DNA from: Candidatus Sumerlaeota bacterium
GTDB lineage: Bacteria; Sumerlaeota; Sumerlaeia; MWCT01; JAUWMI01
Assembly: GCA_030613245.1 (NCBI GenBank)
Contig: JAUWMI010000005.1
Span: forward strand, 57,749-121,748
DNA length: 64,000 nt
Direction of reading: 5' to 3'
Part shown: positions 54,258-63,581 of the stretch, in pieces
Position numbering within the stretch: position 1 is the stretch's first letter
Layout of the letters: every line of letters starts with the position of its first letter
The notes under the pieces: generated by a model
The model's input: only the letters and a program-made list of their open reading frames with translations
Told to the model about the DNA's origin: nothing
Databases searched by the model: none
Position numbers and translations under genes: made by a program

Positions 54258-55540
54258 GGTTCACCTAACCTTCTGAGGGCCTTGTGGCCTATGTCGGTGC
54301 GGAAATGCATCTTATCGAAGTGGATGTTACGCAGGAGCTCATAGTTGCGGTCAATGGCCTCGCGGAGTGTAGCTCCCAGTGTAGTGAGGCCAAGAACACG
54401 ACCTCCATTGGTCACAATCTTGTCCCCTTCAACCTTGGTACCAGCGTGGAAGACAAATGCCCGGCCTTCCTGCGGAATCTTCTCCAGCCCGTGAATGGGC
54501 TTGCCCTTTTCATAGGGTCCAGGGTAGCCGCCTGAAGCTGCAATTACGCAGACAGCGCTCTCTGGATGCCACTCGAGCGCCACTTCGTAGAGCCTCTCTT
54601 CTACAGTGGCGACCAGCACTTCCACCAGGTCAGTTTGAAGGCGTGGCAGTATAACCTGGGTTTCAGGGTCCCCAAAGCGGCAATTAAACTCTAACGCTTT
54701 CGGCCCATCCTCGGTAATGATCACCCCTGCGTACAGAACACCTCTATATTCGATGCCACGCTTGCGGAGCTCGCGCACCGCTGGTACGAGGACACTCTGG
54801 ATGATTTGAGAATTGAGCGAGCGCGTAATGAGCGGCGTGGTCGAATACGCTCCCATGCCACCCGTATTCGGGCCTGTGTCGCCATCGTAGACGGGCTTGT
54901 GATCTTGAGATGGTACCATCGGCACAACGTTCTCGCCGTCTATGAACGCAAGAAGAGAGACCTCTTCGCCGCTCAGGAATTCCTCAATGAGGATTTTCCT
55001 GCTCGCCTCGCCAAAGACCAGACGTTCGAGATTCGCCTCCACCTGGGCTTTGGCCTCCTCAAAGCTGTGGGCAATTATCACACCCTTTCCAGCGGCCAGG
55101 CCATCGGCCTTAATTACATAAGGTGGCTTGAGAGACTTAAGATAAGAGATTGCTTCGTTTGAGGAGGTAAAAATCTCCGCCCAACCCGTTGGGATACCGG
55201 CCTCCAGCATGATCTCCTTGGCAAAGACTTTGCTCGACTCGATCTGCGCAGCCTGCTGCGAAGGGCCAAAGACCGCCAGACCTTCGCCGTCAAAGATGTC
55301 AACAATCCCTTCTGCCAGTGGATTTTCGGGCCCCACGACGGTCAGATCAATTGCTTCCTTTTTGGCAAAATTGACGAGTGCAAAGAAGTCTGGCCCGACA
55401 GGTGGTGGGATGATCTCAGCCAGCTGGGCAATACCCGCATTGCCTCCGGCACAGTAGATATTCTCAACGTCTGGACTCTGAGCGATCTTCCAAATAAGGC
55501 AATGTTCTCGTCCGCCGCTGCCAATCACAAGAACGTTCAT
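54254..55540 (-). CDS. purD: Phosphoribosylamine-glycine ligase
   Basis: 428 residues. N-terminal LVIGSGGREHCLIWKIAQSP, the ATP-grasp core YVIKADGLAAGKGVIIAHSF, VSLLAFIDGENVVPMVPSQD, and GVLYAGVIITEDGPKALEFN CRFGDPETQ. It ligates glycine to phosphoribosylamine to give GAR. The ATG lies 1 nt after the purM stop, and the stop overlaps the pyrR ATG by 4 nt, so purM, purD and pyrR are translationally linked. Confidence 0.96.
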   Translation of the reverse strand: MNVLVIGSGGREHCLIWKIAQSPDVENIYCAGGNAGIAQLAEIIPPPVGPDFFALVNFAKKEAIDLTVVGPENPLAEGIVDIFDGEGLAVFGPSQQAAQIESSKVFAKEIMLEAGIPTGWAEIFTSSNEAISYLKSLKPPYVIKADGLAAGKGVIIAHSFEEAKAQVEANLERLVFGEASRKILIEEFLSGEEVSLLAFIDGENVVPMVPSQDHKPVYDGDTGPNTGGMGAYSTTPLITRSLNSQIIQSVLVPAVRELRKRGIEYRGVLYAGVIITEDGPKALEFNCRFGDPETQVILPRLQTDLVEVLVATVEERLYEVALEWHPESAVCVIAASGGYPGPYEKGKPIHGLEKIPQEGRAFVFHAGTKVEGDKIVTNGGRVLGLTTLGATLREAIDRNYELLRNIHFDKMHFRTDIGHKALRRLGEP

Positions 55541-55541
55541 T

Positions 55542-56558
55542 TCATAATTCCTTTAAGCGCACGCGACCGCGACCGCGCACAATCCGGCCAATGCAGAACG
55601 TCTGAAAGCCTCGACGCCGGCATGCCTGAGCGAGCCGTGCCGCATGCACCGACCGAACAACAAGTATCATCCCGATGCCCATATTGAACGTTCGAAACAT
55701 CTCGCGCGGCTCAACAGGGCCAAGCCTTTGAATCAAGGGAAAGATTGGGAGAACCTTCCAGGAGTCGACATTCACAACTGCGTCTACCGCGCGCGGAAGA
55801 ATGCGCGCCAGATTACCTGGGATGCCCCCACCGGTAATGTGTGCCATCCCCTGTATTGGAAAGCGCTCAAGCAGCGCGAGAATCAGTCTGACGTAAATGC
55901 GCGTGGGACGCAGCAGATAGCTGCCGAGCGACTCGTCGAGCTCAGGCACCCGCCTGCGCAGCGACAGCCGACGCTTCTCAAGCAGCACCTTGCGCACTAG
56001 CGAGTAACCATTACTGTGCAAGCCATTCGACGCAATGCCCACCAGGAGGTCGCCCTGCCGAATGCCACGGCCATCAATGAACCGGTGCTTCTCGACAATG
56101 CCCACGCCGAACCCTGCCAGGTCGTAGTGCGACTGCTGATAAAGCCCCGGGAGTTCTGCAGTCTCGCCACCCAACAGCAGGCATCCCGCCTCGCGACATC
56201 CTGTAATGATACCCTCGATCACCTGCTTGGCCTGGGTGAACGTGAGACGGCCAGTGGCGTAGTAGTCGAGGAAAAAGAGCGGCTTAGCACCGCAGACAAC
56301 GAGATCGTTCACGACCATCGCCACGCAATCAATACCCACGGTGCGATGGTTCTTCAATCTGGCAGCAAGAAGGAGCTTTGTTCCAACACCGTCGGTTGCT
56401 GCAGTTAGAAACGGCCGTTTGTAGCGCGACAGTGCGAGAGGAAAGCAACCGCTGAATCCTCCAATCGCGGAAACTTTGCGACGAATGAATGCAACCACAC
56501 GGTCTGCGCTGCGAGTGTCAACGCCTGCGGCCTTGTATGTAACAGCCTTCTTTGCCAT
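55542..56558 (-). CDS. purM: Phosphoribosylformylglycinamidine cyclo-ligase (AIR synthetase)
   Basis: 338 residues from the ATG at 56558 (a GTG precedes it at 56561). N-terminal YKAAGVDTRSADRVV, the nucleotide-binding GVGTKLLLAARLKNHRTVGI and DCVAMVVNDLVVCGAKPLFF motifs, and GMAHITGGGIPGNLARIL. It uses ATP to close FGAM to AIR. It follows purF after 58 nt and runs into purD with a single base between them. Confidence 0.95.
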   Translation of the reverse strand: MAKKAVTYKAAGVDTRSADRVVAFIRRKVSAIGGFSGCFPLALSRYKRPFLTAATDGVGTKLLLAARLKNHRTVGIDCVAMVVNDLVVCGAKPLFFLDYYATGRLTFTQAKQVIEGIITGCREAGCLLLGGETAELPGLYQQSHYDLAGFGVGIVEKHRFIDGRGIRQGDLLVGIASNGLHSNGYSLVRKVLLEKRRLSLRRRVPELDESLGSYLLRPTRIYVRLILALLERFPIQGMAHITGGGIPGNLARILPRAVDAVVNVDSWKVLPIFPLIQRLGPVEPREMFRTFNMGIGMILVVRSVHAARLAQACRRRGFQTFCIGRIVRGRGRVRLKEL

Positions 56559-56616
56559 CACCGGTTAGTCGGTTAATTTGATCCTAACTTCTGCTTCGCA
56601 CTCATGCGCCAAGAGG

Positions 56617-58029
56617 CTAACGTTTGTTCATCCGAGGAGAGACTTCCAGGCTCTCCTTCTGGCAGCGTGCGGGCTTCCCCCCAGGATATACGCCTTCAAA
56701 GCAGGCAAAACAGTAAGATATGGTGCGCGGCACAACACGTTTCAAGCCCTCAATGCTCATGTAGCCGAGCGAATCTGCACCGATATGCTGCCGAATCGCC
56801 TCAACGCTATTGGCATTGGCAATGAGTTCGGCTTCGCGTGGCGTATCAATACCATAGTAACAGGGATTGAGCCATGGCGGGGCGCTGACTCGAAAGTGGA
56901 CTTCGCGCGCCCCTGCTGCGCGGATCATCTTTACGATTTTCCCACTCGTTGTGCCACGAACAATCGAGTCGTCCACCAGGACAACACGCTTATCAGACAA
57001 CACGCTGCGAACTGGATTGTACTTTATTCGGACACCAAAGTCGCGGATTGCCTGGTCTGGCTCAATGAACGTGCGGCCAACGTAGTGACTCCGGATCAGA
57101 CCGAAGTCAGATGGAATCCCGGAGCGCTTGGAATAACCCAGGGCTGCAGGATTCGAAGAGTCGGGAACCGCGACGACCACGTCGCCATCAGCCGGCTGCT
57201 CATCTGCCAGCTGCTCGCCGAGCCGATGGCGGAAGTCATACACATTCTGGCCGCCAATCAAGCTGTCGGGCCGCGAGTAATAGATATATTCAAAAACGCA
57301 GAACGATGGCGGTACGTCTGCAAAGGGTTTCTCGCTTGTTATCCCTGTACTGCCAAGCGTCAGAATTTCTCCAGGCTGAATCTCGCGCACGTACTCTGCA
57401 TCAATGATGTCGAGTGCGCAGGATTCTGAGGCCACCACATGGGCACCATCCAATCTGCCCAGGCACAGTGGCCGGAACCCGCGCGGATCGCGCAAGGCTA
57501 TGAGCCTGTCTTCGTAGATCATAAGAATGGAATAGGCGCCTTTGAGCCGTACCAGTGAGCCGATGAGCGACTCGTGGAAATCCATGCTGGTGGCCTGGGC
57601 AATGAGGTGAACCAGGATTTCGCTATCCGTAGTAGTCTGGAAAATTGCGCCGCGGCTCTCAAGCTCCCGCTTCAACGCCTCGGCATTGGTGATGTTGCCG
57701 TTGTGGGCCATAGCCAGGCTGCCGCCTTTATAATTAACCACAATCGGCTGCGTATTTGCCGCAGTAGTAGAGCCGGTAGTAGAATAACGCACGTGCCCGA
57801 TGGCAGAATTGCCTTTGAGCGTGGCGAGGTTTTCCTTGTTAAATACATCCGCAACCAGGCCCAGCCGCTTATGGCAATACTGCCGCTCACCATCGGATGA
57901 GACAATTCCGGCGCTTTCCTGCCCGCGATGTTGCAAAGCATAAAGGCCAAGATAGACTAGCGTTGCGGCTTCCGGGTGATTAAACACCCCCATAAGGCCG
58001 CACGTTTCTCGTGGTAATTCCTGATTCAA
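56617..58029 (-). CDS. purF: Amidophosphoribosyltransferase, Fe-S type, TTG start
   Basis: 470 residues from a TTG at 58029, which stands 10 nt after AGGAGG. It gives a nine-residue propeptide (NQELPRET) before the catalytic Cys of CGLMGVFNHPEAATLVYLG. This matches the processed Bacillus-type PurF. Cysteines for a [4Fe-4S] cluster are visible in SFCVFEYIY, NPCYYGIDT and SYCFACFEG. The PRPP loop is RVVLVDDSIVRGTTSGKIV. It catalyses the first step, PRPP plus glutamine to phosphoribosylamine. The frame extends to 58110, but that part is repeat-derived. Confidence 0.94.
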   Translation of the reverse strand: MNQELPRETCGLMGVFNHPEAATLVYLGLYALQHRGQESAGIVSSDGERQYCHKRLGLVADVFNKENLATLKGNSAIGHVRYSTTGSTTAANTQPIVVNYKGGSLAMAHNGNITNAEALKRELESRGAIFQTTTDSEILVHLIAQATSMDFHESLIGSLVRLKGAYSILMIYEDRLIALRDPRGFRPLCLGRLDGAHVVASESCALDIIDAEYVREIQPGEILTLGSTGITSEKPFADVPPSFCVFEYIYYSRPDSLIGGQNVYDFRHRLGEQLADEQPADGDVVVAVPDSSNPAALGYSKRSGIPSDFGLIRSHYVGRTFIEPDQAIRDFGVRIKYNPVRSVLSDKRVVLVDDSIVRGTTSGKIVKMIRAAGAREVHFRVSAPPWLNPCYYGIDTPREAELIANANSVEAIRQHIGADSLGYMSIEGLKRVVPRTISYCFACFEGVYPGGKPARCQKESLEVSPRMNKR

Positions 58030-58039
58030 CTTCTTTTCA

Positions 58040-58045
58040 CCTCCT
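58040..58045 (-). promoter_or_regulatory. Shine-Dalgarno site fixing the purF TTG start
   Basis: AGGAGG on the minus strand, 10 nt before the TTG at 58029-58027. No ATG or GTG is available between it and the catalytic Cys codon. Confidence 0.65.
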
Positions 58046-58083
58046 GGGCAAATTGAAAAACTGTTTATTGTATCGCGGGTCTT

Positions 58084-58130
58084 GTAGGGGCAGTTACGCC
58101 TGAGGCGCACAAGTCGCGAACTGCCCCTAC
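58084..58130. repeat. GTAGGGGC-family hairpin in the purL-purF gap
   Basis: GTAGGGGCAGTTACG is mirrored by CGCGAACTGCCCCTAC around a CCTGAGGCGCACAAG loop that itself holds a GCCTGAGGC mini-palindrome. It occupies the 131-nt space between purL and purF. Confidence 0.7.
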
Positions 58131-58160
58131 ACTCTCTTTAAAAAGCATCCCTGATGTGCC

Positions 58161-60371
58161 TCAAGGCACGGTATGATGCGCCTCCTGCAGGCTCGCAATC
58201 GAAAGATCAACGCTGCGATTGATAATTAACCGCTCGCCTCTAACCGTGCCGATCTTTCTTGCCGTTACGTTATGTACCTTAGCTAATTGCATGAGGGAAT
58301 CGAGCGACGACGGCGCGCAGCTCATGAGAATGCGCGATTGCGCCTCGCCAAATAGCGCGATGTCCAGTCGTAGCTGCGCATTCATGGTGATCACCGCTCC
58401 CAGCTGGCGCTCAGAGCGAAGGCACGCCTCCGCTACCGCAACAGCCAGCCCCCCTTCTGATAGATCGTGTGCCGACTTCACTAATCCCGCGCGAATTGCC
58501 TCACGACACACTGCCTGAACCTTACGCTCCGTTTCAAGGTGCATTTCCGGGCATGGGCCGACGACCACCTTCATTCGCTGATACAAATACTGACTGCCGC
58601 CCAGATGCGTAACCTCTGGCCCGAGAAGCACAATGCAATCGCCTTCATCCTGAAACCCGCTTGGAGTAATCCATTGCGGGTCGTCAATTACCCCCAGCAT
58701 TCCGATCACTGGCGTGGGAAAGACCGCCTCGCCCTGATTCTCGTTATAGAAGCTCACATTTCCACCCGTAACCGGTGTGTTCAGTTCACGGCACGCATCG
58801 CCAATTCCGCGAATACATTCGGCGAATTGATGAAAGATGTCCGGCTTCTCAGGATTCCCAAAATTCAGGCAATTTGTAATGGCTATCGGTTCAGCGCCTG
58901 TGCACACGACGTTGCGTGCAGCCTCAGCCACTGTTATCATTCCCCCAATGTATGGATTCAGGTAGCAATACATTCCATTGCCATCGCAGCTGAGCGCGAT
59001 GTGCTTGTTGGTTCCTTTAATGCGGAGCACTGCGGCTGAGTGGCCGGGTGAAACTACTGTATTGGTTTGCACCATGTGATCGTATTGTTCATAGACCCAG
59101 CGCTTGCTGGCGATTGTTGGAAATGCAAGGAGCTCGAGTAGCGCTGGATTATAGTCTGCCGGCGGCTCGACTGCTGCTGGATCAAACTTCGTCAGGCGAT
59201 TGAGATACTCAGGCGTCCTGGCTTCACGGCGACAGACAGGTGAGTCGTCGGAGATTTTAGCAGCGGGAATTTCAGCAACCACACGCCCACCATGCTTGAC
59301 GCGCATCAGGCCATCGTCGGTCACCGTGCCGAGGATGCAGCACTCCAGGTCCCACTTCGTCAGAATCTCGCGCACCTGATCAATTTTGTCGCGGGGACAA
59401 ATCGCAAGCATTCGCTCCTGCGACTCTGAAAGCATGAGCTCGTAAGGGCTCATATTCTCAGCGCGTTGCGGCACGCAATCGAGGTCAATTTCAATGCCTT
59501 TTGCACCACGCCCTGCCATCTCGCAGGTGGAGCAGGTAAGGCCTGCGGCGCCCATGTCCTGAATTCCTTCAACCACACGCGCACGGATCAGGTCAAGCGT
59601 GGCCTCCAGAATGCGTTTACCCATGAAAGGATCGCCCACCTGAACCGCAGAGCGGCGCTCTTGCGAGTCTTCGCTCAGTTCTTCTGAGGCGAACGTTGCA
59701 CCGTGAATGCCATCACGCCCTGTTGCATTGCCATAGTAAACCACGTAACTGCCGCTCGTTCGAGCACATGCCAGCGTCATGTCTTTCTTGTCCATCAGCC
59801 CAACGCACATTACGTTCACCAGCGGATTTCCATTGTAGCTATCTGAGAAGTAGATATCACCGGCAACGGTCGGCACGCCCACGCAGTTGCCATAGTCTGC
59901 AATGCCGGAGATCACACCGTTCACAATGTAGCGATTCCACGCTATGGAGGGATTGCCGAAACGCAGAGGATTGAGCATGGCAATAGGCCTGGCGCCCATG
60001 GTGAAGATATCGCGCAGGATACCGCCAACGCCTGTTGCCGCGCCCTGATAGGGTTCCACGGCAGACGGGTGATTATGCGACTCCATTTTAAAAACCACAG
60101 CAAGGCCATCGCCGATGTCAACCACGCCGGCGTTTTCTCCCGGCCCCTGGAGAATGCGCTGGCCTGAGGTGGGAAACGTCTTCAGCAGGAGCTTTGAGCT
60201 CTTATAACAGCAGTGCTCACTCCACATCACCGAAAAAATGCCAAGCTCGGTAAAGCTCGGCTCGCGGCCCAGAATTTCTTTGATGTGGTTATAATCCTCC
60301 TCGCTCAACCCGTGGTCGCTAACGAGCTCCATGGTGATTGCTGGATCCGACAATGGAGTACGCTCAGGCAT
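58161..60371 (-). CDS. purL: Phosphoribosylformylglycinamidine synthase subunit PurL
   Basis: 736 residues, the small form that needs PurS and Pur[21 protein letters not shown] at the N-terminus, [12 protein letters not shown], and the nucleotide motif [37 protein letters not shown]; a second half repeats the PurM-like fold ([20 protein letters not shown]). It makes FGAM from FGAR, glutamine and ATP. GAGGAAATCGAG lies before the ATG. It follows purQ by 59 nt, with a hairpin repeat overlapping the purQ end. Confidence 0.96.
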   Translation of the reverse strand: MPERTPLSDPAITMELVSDHGLSEEDYNHIKEILGREPSFTELGIFSVMWSEHCCYKSSKLLLKTFPTSGQRILQGPGENAGVVDIGDGLAVVFKMESHNHPSAVEPYQGAATGVGGILRDIFTMGARPIAMLNPLRFGNPSIAWNRYIVNGVISGIADYGNCVGVPTVAGDIYFSDSYNGNPLVNVMCVGLMDKKDMTLACARTSGSYVVYYGNATGRDGIHGATFASEELSEDSQERRSAVQVGDPFMGKRILEATLDLIRARVVEGIQDMGAAGLTCSTCEMAGRGAKGIEIDLDCVPQRAENMSPYELMLSESQERMLAICPRDKIDQVREILTKWDLECCILGTVTDDGLMRVKHGGRVVAEIPAAKISDDSPVCRREARTPEYLNRLTKFDPAAVEPPADYNPALLELLAFPTIASKRWVYEQYDHMVQTNTVVSPGHSAAVLRIKGTNKHIALSCDGNGMYCYLNPYIGGMITVAEAARNVVCTGAEPIAITNCLNFGNPEKPDIFHQFAECIRGIGDACRELNTPVTGGNVSFYNENQGEAVFPTPVIGMLGVIDDPQWITPSGFQDEGDCIVLLGPEVTHLGGSQYLYQRMKVVVGPCPEMHLETERKVQAVCREAIRAGLVKSAHDLSEGGLAVAVAEACLRSERQLGAVITMNAQLRLDIALFGEAQSRILMSCAPSSLDSLMQLAKVHNVTARKIGTVRGERLIINRSVDLSIASLQEAHHTVP

Positions 60372-60406
60372 CTCGATTTCCTCTTCCAGGCTTCATTCCA
60401 TATTGT

Positions 60407-60434
60407 GTAAGGGCAATTCACGAATTGCCCCTAC
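60407..60434. repeat. GTAGGGGC-family hairpin that contains the purQ stop codon
   Basis: GTAAGGGCAATTCACGAATT continues to GCCCCTAC. On the minus strand the first GTAGGGGC holds the TAG stop of purQ (60433-60431). Confidence 0.75.
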
Positions 60435-61117
60435 GCGCTCAAATACCGAATAATGGACTCGAAAATCAATTTCCCGTCAGCGCTGCCCAGTTGGGCCTCG
60501 GAACAGCGCTCCGGATGCGGCATCATACCGAGAATATTGCGCTCGCGATTCACAATGCCAGCGATATTGCCTATTGACCCATTCGGATTGGCCTCACGCG
60601 TCACTGCACCCTCTGGGGTACAATAGCGAAACAGAATTTGCTGGTGCTCCTCGAGCTCAGCAGGGCCGTGGGCGTCAATCACATAGTTGCCCTGGCCGTG
60701 GGCAATGGGAATCCGCAGCACAGATTTTGAAAAATTGCTAAACGGAGTGTGATTCTGCTCAACCTTTATATTGACGTACTTGCAGATGAATTGCAGGGAG
60801 ATGTTGCGAACCATGGCGCCTGGAAGAAGCCCGGCCTCGAGCAGAATCTGAAACCCATTACAGATGCCGAGAATCAGGCGACCTTTGCGTGCCAGCTCGG
60901 CCACCGACCGCATAATGGGTGAGAAGCGGGCAATCGCACCCGTACGGAGATAATCCCCATAGGAAAATCCACCCGGCAGGATGATGCAATCGTAATCGTC
61001 CCTGGCCTGCTCTCCATGCCAGAGATAATCAACCGCGACTTTCATCACCTCTTTCAGTGCATAAAAGCAGTCGGTATCGCAATTGGAGCCGGGGAAAACG
61101 ACGACACCTAATTTCAT
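60431..61117 (-). CDS. purQ: Phosphoribosylformylglycinamidine synthase subunit PurQ (glutaminase)
   Basis: 228 residues. Class I glutamine amidotransferase: [12 protein letters not shown] at the start, [16 protein letters not shown], the nucleophilic Cys in [20 protein letters not shown] and the His of [10 protein letters not shown]. It supplies ammonia to PurL through the PurS-linked complex. The ATG overlaps the purS TGA by 4 nt. The last codons run into a hairpin repeat that provides the stop. Confidence 0.95.
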   Translation of the reverse strand: MKLGVVVFPGSNCDTDCFYALKEVMKVAVDYLWHGEQARDDYDCIILPGGFSYGDYLRTGAIARFSPIMRSVAELARKGRLILGICNGFQILLEAGLLPGAMVRNISLQFICKYVNIKVEQNHTPFSNFSKSVLRIPIAHGQGNYVIDAHGPAELEEHQQILFRYCTPEGAVTREANPNGSIGNIAGIVNRERNILGMMPHPERCSEAQLGSADGKLIFESIIRYLSA

Positions 61118-61368
61118 TGTGTGCCATCCTCTAGCTGATAGCGGTAGTTCTCAATCACCGGGTTGCTGAGCAGTTGCTTGCACATCTTTTCAAGATCTGC
61201 CTCTACCGCCTCCCGATCTGAGGAATCAAAATCAACCAGGAAATACTTACCGATGCTGACACGGCTGACGGTTTTGTAGTCGAGCGATTCAAGGGCATTT
61301 TTCACTGCGAGCCCTTGCGGGTCCATCACATCGGGTTTGAGGGTCACGTGGACCTTAGCATGGATCAT
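61114..61368 (-). CDS. purS: Phosphoribosylformylglycinamidine synthase subunit PurS
   Basis: 84 residues from the ATG at 61368, with AAAGGA 9 nt upstream. [20 protein letters not shown] and [20 protein letters not shown] are the PurS signature; the usual length is 80-85. It bridges PurQ and PurL in the FGAM synthase complex. Its stop overlaps purQ. A longer frame to 61413 is not supported. Confidence 0.95.
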   Translation of the reverse strand: MIHAKVHVTLKPDVMDPQGLAVKNALESLDYKTVSRVSIGKYFLVDFDSSDREAVEADLEKMCKQLLSNPVIENYRYQLEDGTQ

Positions 61369-61416
61369 GAGGAAACGTCCTTTGCGGCCCGGCTCATGCG
61401 TTGCAGCGGGCAAGTG

Positions 61417-62310
61417 TCATTCAAGCTTGAACTCTCTTTCGGTAATCATCTTATATGCCTGGCGATAGCGCTCTGATGTATTCTCGATCACCTTGCGTGG
61501 CAGAGGTGGCGGAGGAGGGTTCTTATCCCAGCCGAGCTGCTCCAGATAGTCGCGCACGTATTGCTTGTCAAGACTGATCGAGTCAGCTCCGGGGCGGTAC
61601 GAGTCTCGAATCCAGAATCGCGACGAATCGGGGGTCAGGCATTCGTCAATCAAGATAAGTTCATCCTCTCGGATGCCAAACTCGAACTTGGTATCCGAAA
61701 GCACAAGACCTCTGGACAAGACAAACTCATGGCCGTGCGAGTAGAGCATAAGACTCTTTGATCGGACAAAGCGTGCCACTTTATCACCTACCAGCCTCTT
61801 TGCCCTTTCGAACGAGATATTTATATCGTGTCCAGAGGAGGCTTTTGTGGCAGGAGTAAAAATCGGCTCCGGTAATTTTTGCTTCTGCTCCAGGCCTGGG
61901 GGGAGTTCGATGCCACAAACGGAACCCGTCTGCTGATAGTCTTTCCACGCCGAGCCGTCCAGATAGCCGCGCACCACACATTCCACTTTCAGCGGTTCTG
62001 CCTTGTGCACCAGCATGGAGCGATGGGCAAGCAAGGCCTTATGGCGCTTCGCCTCTGAAGGGTACTTCTCCACATCACAGGTGACAAAGTGGGTGCGGAC
62101 CATGTCGTGTATTTTCATAAACCAGAATCGCGATAGCTGGGTTAACACTGCCCCTTTATACGGAATAGGCTCGGCAAACACGACGTCGAAGGCGCTGATA
62201 CGATCCGTGGCAACAATCAGGAGATACTCGCCCAGATCATAAATATCCCGCACCTTGCCCCGCGCTACCAGCCGTAGGTCTTTCAGCTCTGTACGGTAAA
62301 CGGTTTTCAT
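61417..62310 (-). CDS. purC: Phosphoribosylaminoimidazole-succinocarboxamide synthase
   Basis: 297 residues from the ATG at 62310, the long PurC form. LVARGKVRDIYDLGEYLLIV, ATDRISAFDVVFAEPIPYKG, VECVVRGYLDGSAWKDYQQT and the SAICAR signature SDTKFEFGIRE with DECLTPDSSRFW. It joins CAIR and aspartate with ATP. It appears to be the first gene of the pur-pyr block; the promoter should lie in 62311-62401, between purC and the attC-like palindrome. A TTG at 62361 would extend it without any ribosome site. Confidence 0.95.
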   Translation of the reverse strand: MKTVYRTELKDLRLVARGKVRDIYDLGEYLLIVATDRISAFDVVFAEPIPYKGAVLTQLSRFWFMKIHDMVRTHFVTCDVEKYPSEAKRHKALLAHRSMLVHKAEPLKVECVVRGYLDGSAWKDYQQTGSVCGIELPPGLEQKQKLPEPIFTPATKASSGHDINISFERAKRLVGDKVARFVRSKSLMLYSHGHEFVLSRGLVLSDTKFEFGIREDELILIDECLTPDSSRFWIRDSYRPGADSISLDKQYVRDYLEQLGWDKNPPPPPLPRKVIENTSERYRQAYKMITEREFKLE

Positions 62311-62401
62311 ATTAGCGCGAGCCACTTTAATCCAGTCGTCGGTTAATCCTCGATCGGTCAATTTCTTAGAAGTCGTCTCAATAAACTATTTGCGCCATTG
62401 C

Positions 62402-62475
62402 GCCTAACGTTTCCAGCATATACCACGTTGCGACCTAAGGGATCAATGTCCCGAAGTGTATATGCTGTGTTAGGC
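62402..62475. repeat. attC-like imperfect palindrome 1
   Basis: Outer boxes GCCTAAC (62402-62408) and GTTAGGC (62469-62475) match the integron consensus RYYYAAC/GTTRRRY. Inner arms AGCATATACCAC (62415-62426) and GTGTATATGCT (62456-62466) pair with one extra base on one side, as in attC extrahelical bases. A small GGGA/TCCC stem fills the loop. On the minus strand it lies just 3' of the nuclease gene. The extra base sits on the arm opposite to what I would expect for that orientation, which is a point against a functional site. Confidence 0.5.
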
Positions 62476-62516
62476 GTTGTTGCCCCCCATTTTACCATCT
62501 TTTCTGGAAAGCCACG

Positions 62517-63386
62517 CTATTTTACCTTTTTCGCCACGAATCTTAATTTGCAAGTGTACATTGTTATGTTAAGTCCTAGCACCGCTTTCTTTACACGGTC
62601 AGTTATATTCTCTGCTATGATTATCCCCCTTACTTTATCACTTCCTTTGTCCTCTTTTATCGCATTGATATACCCCAAGAGTTGACCAACAGCTGAATCC
62701 GTGGCATTTCGTTTTACCTCGATTACAACCCAAAAATCTTTGTCTTTAGCCAAAATATCAGCCTGCCCAACAGAGGTGTCTCTCTCATCAAGTGATACAA
62801 GATCAGGTCCAAGCTCCTTGATATTATTTTTGAAATACACCCTCATTTGCTCCTCGCTTTCAACCTCAAGCGTCTTTTCTTTTTCTTCTTCTTCTGGCAC
62901 TTTGCTAAGTTCCTTCTCAATTACGCTAAAATCATACTCTAACGTTTTAAACGCCCCAGGGATAGATACAGCAGTCCTGAAATCCTCTGGCAAGTACATC
63001 CTGTTAAACATTCTCGGCTTCTCCATCCACTCTACTTTACGCTTATTCGGATAGTGTAGTCCTTTTGATGAACCGAGATTATCCTTGTCGTCATAGTAGT
63101 AATCCCCAACTATTCTTCCCACGGCAACAATAGTATTTGGAGATTTGTATGCAATCACGGGGTCTCCTACGGCAATGCTATCTCTAAAACGGAGAAGAAC
63201 GCTCTTTGCTTCTTGTGGGTTACCGTAGCCCTCTGCCTTGGCCTTCTTTTGAATTTCGTCACCATTCATTTTTGAGATGTCCCCAACATTCCAACCTGTT
63301 GCCACAACACCATGCTTCAAAAACGCATCGGCATAAGCGTCTTGGTTTTCATGCCCTGCCACAATCCTGTGAATTCTATCTACCAT
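62517..63386 (-). CDS. Putative modification-sensing nuclease: EVE/PUA-like N-domain plus NucS/DUF91-like PD-(D/E)XK domain
   Basis: 289 residues. Residues 20-135 contain TGWNVGDISKMNGDEI, SVLLRFRDSIAVGDPVIAYK, TIVAVGRIVGDYYYD and KRKVEWM, the pattern of EVE-like domains in modification-dependent restriction proteins, where an aromatic cage reads a modified base. After an acidic linker, residues 175-289 form a NucS/DUF91-type nuclease: SEEQMRVYFKNNIKELGPDL, QADILAKD with Asp210, WVVIEVKR with Glu223 and Lys225, and AVGQLLGYINAI. AGAGGTG lies about 7 nt before the ATG. The gene is AT-richer than purC and stands exactly between two related palindromes. Likely role: cutting modified, possibly phage, DNA; inference. 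Confidence 0.72.
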   Translation of the reverse strand: MVDRIHRIVAGHENQDAYADAFLKHGVVATGWNVGDISKMNGDEIQKKAKAEGYGNPQEAKSVLLRFRDSIAVGDPVIAYKSPNTIVAVGRIVGDYYYDDKDNLGSSKGLHYPNKRKVEWMEKPRMFNRMYLPEDFRTAVSIPGAFKTLEYDFSVIEKELSKVPEEEEKEKTLEVESEEQMRVYFKNNIKELGPDLVSLDERDTSVGQADILAKDKDFWVVIEVKRNATDSAVGQLLGYINAIKEDKGSDKVRGIIIAENITDRVKKAVLGLNITMYTCKLRFVAKKVK

Positions 63387-63426
63387 TTAAATCACCTCTC
63401 AATTTTGTCTTTATAAGGGCAATTGC

Positions 63427-63461
63427 GCCTAACGTTTCGAGCCTTTTATGCTGTGGTTGGC
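63427..63461. repeat. attC-like imperfect palindrome 2 (short)
   Basis: It shares the 17-nt string ATTGCGCCTAACGTTTC (from 63422) and the TATGCTGTG end with palindrome 1, but lacks its middle 40 nt. One outer box is intact (GCCTAAC, read GTTAGGC on the minus strand) and the other is degenerate (GGTTGGC). It lies upstream of the nuclease gene and downstream of the TPR remnant. Confidence 0.45.
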
Positions 63462-63581
63462 GAAGGGCAAACAGGTATCTTTTCCAATCAATTTTCTACG
63501 GTATTCTAACAAAGTGCGTGATTTTATTTAAATGAATTGAGTATATATTGCTTTTGAAGCTAATTTCATAATTGTTTCTTG

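Noticed and set aside
55114..55687. Small frames antisense to purD and purM
   Set aside because: Shadows of conserved genes without starts or composition of their own.
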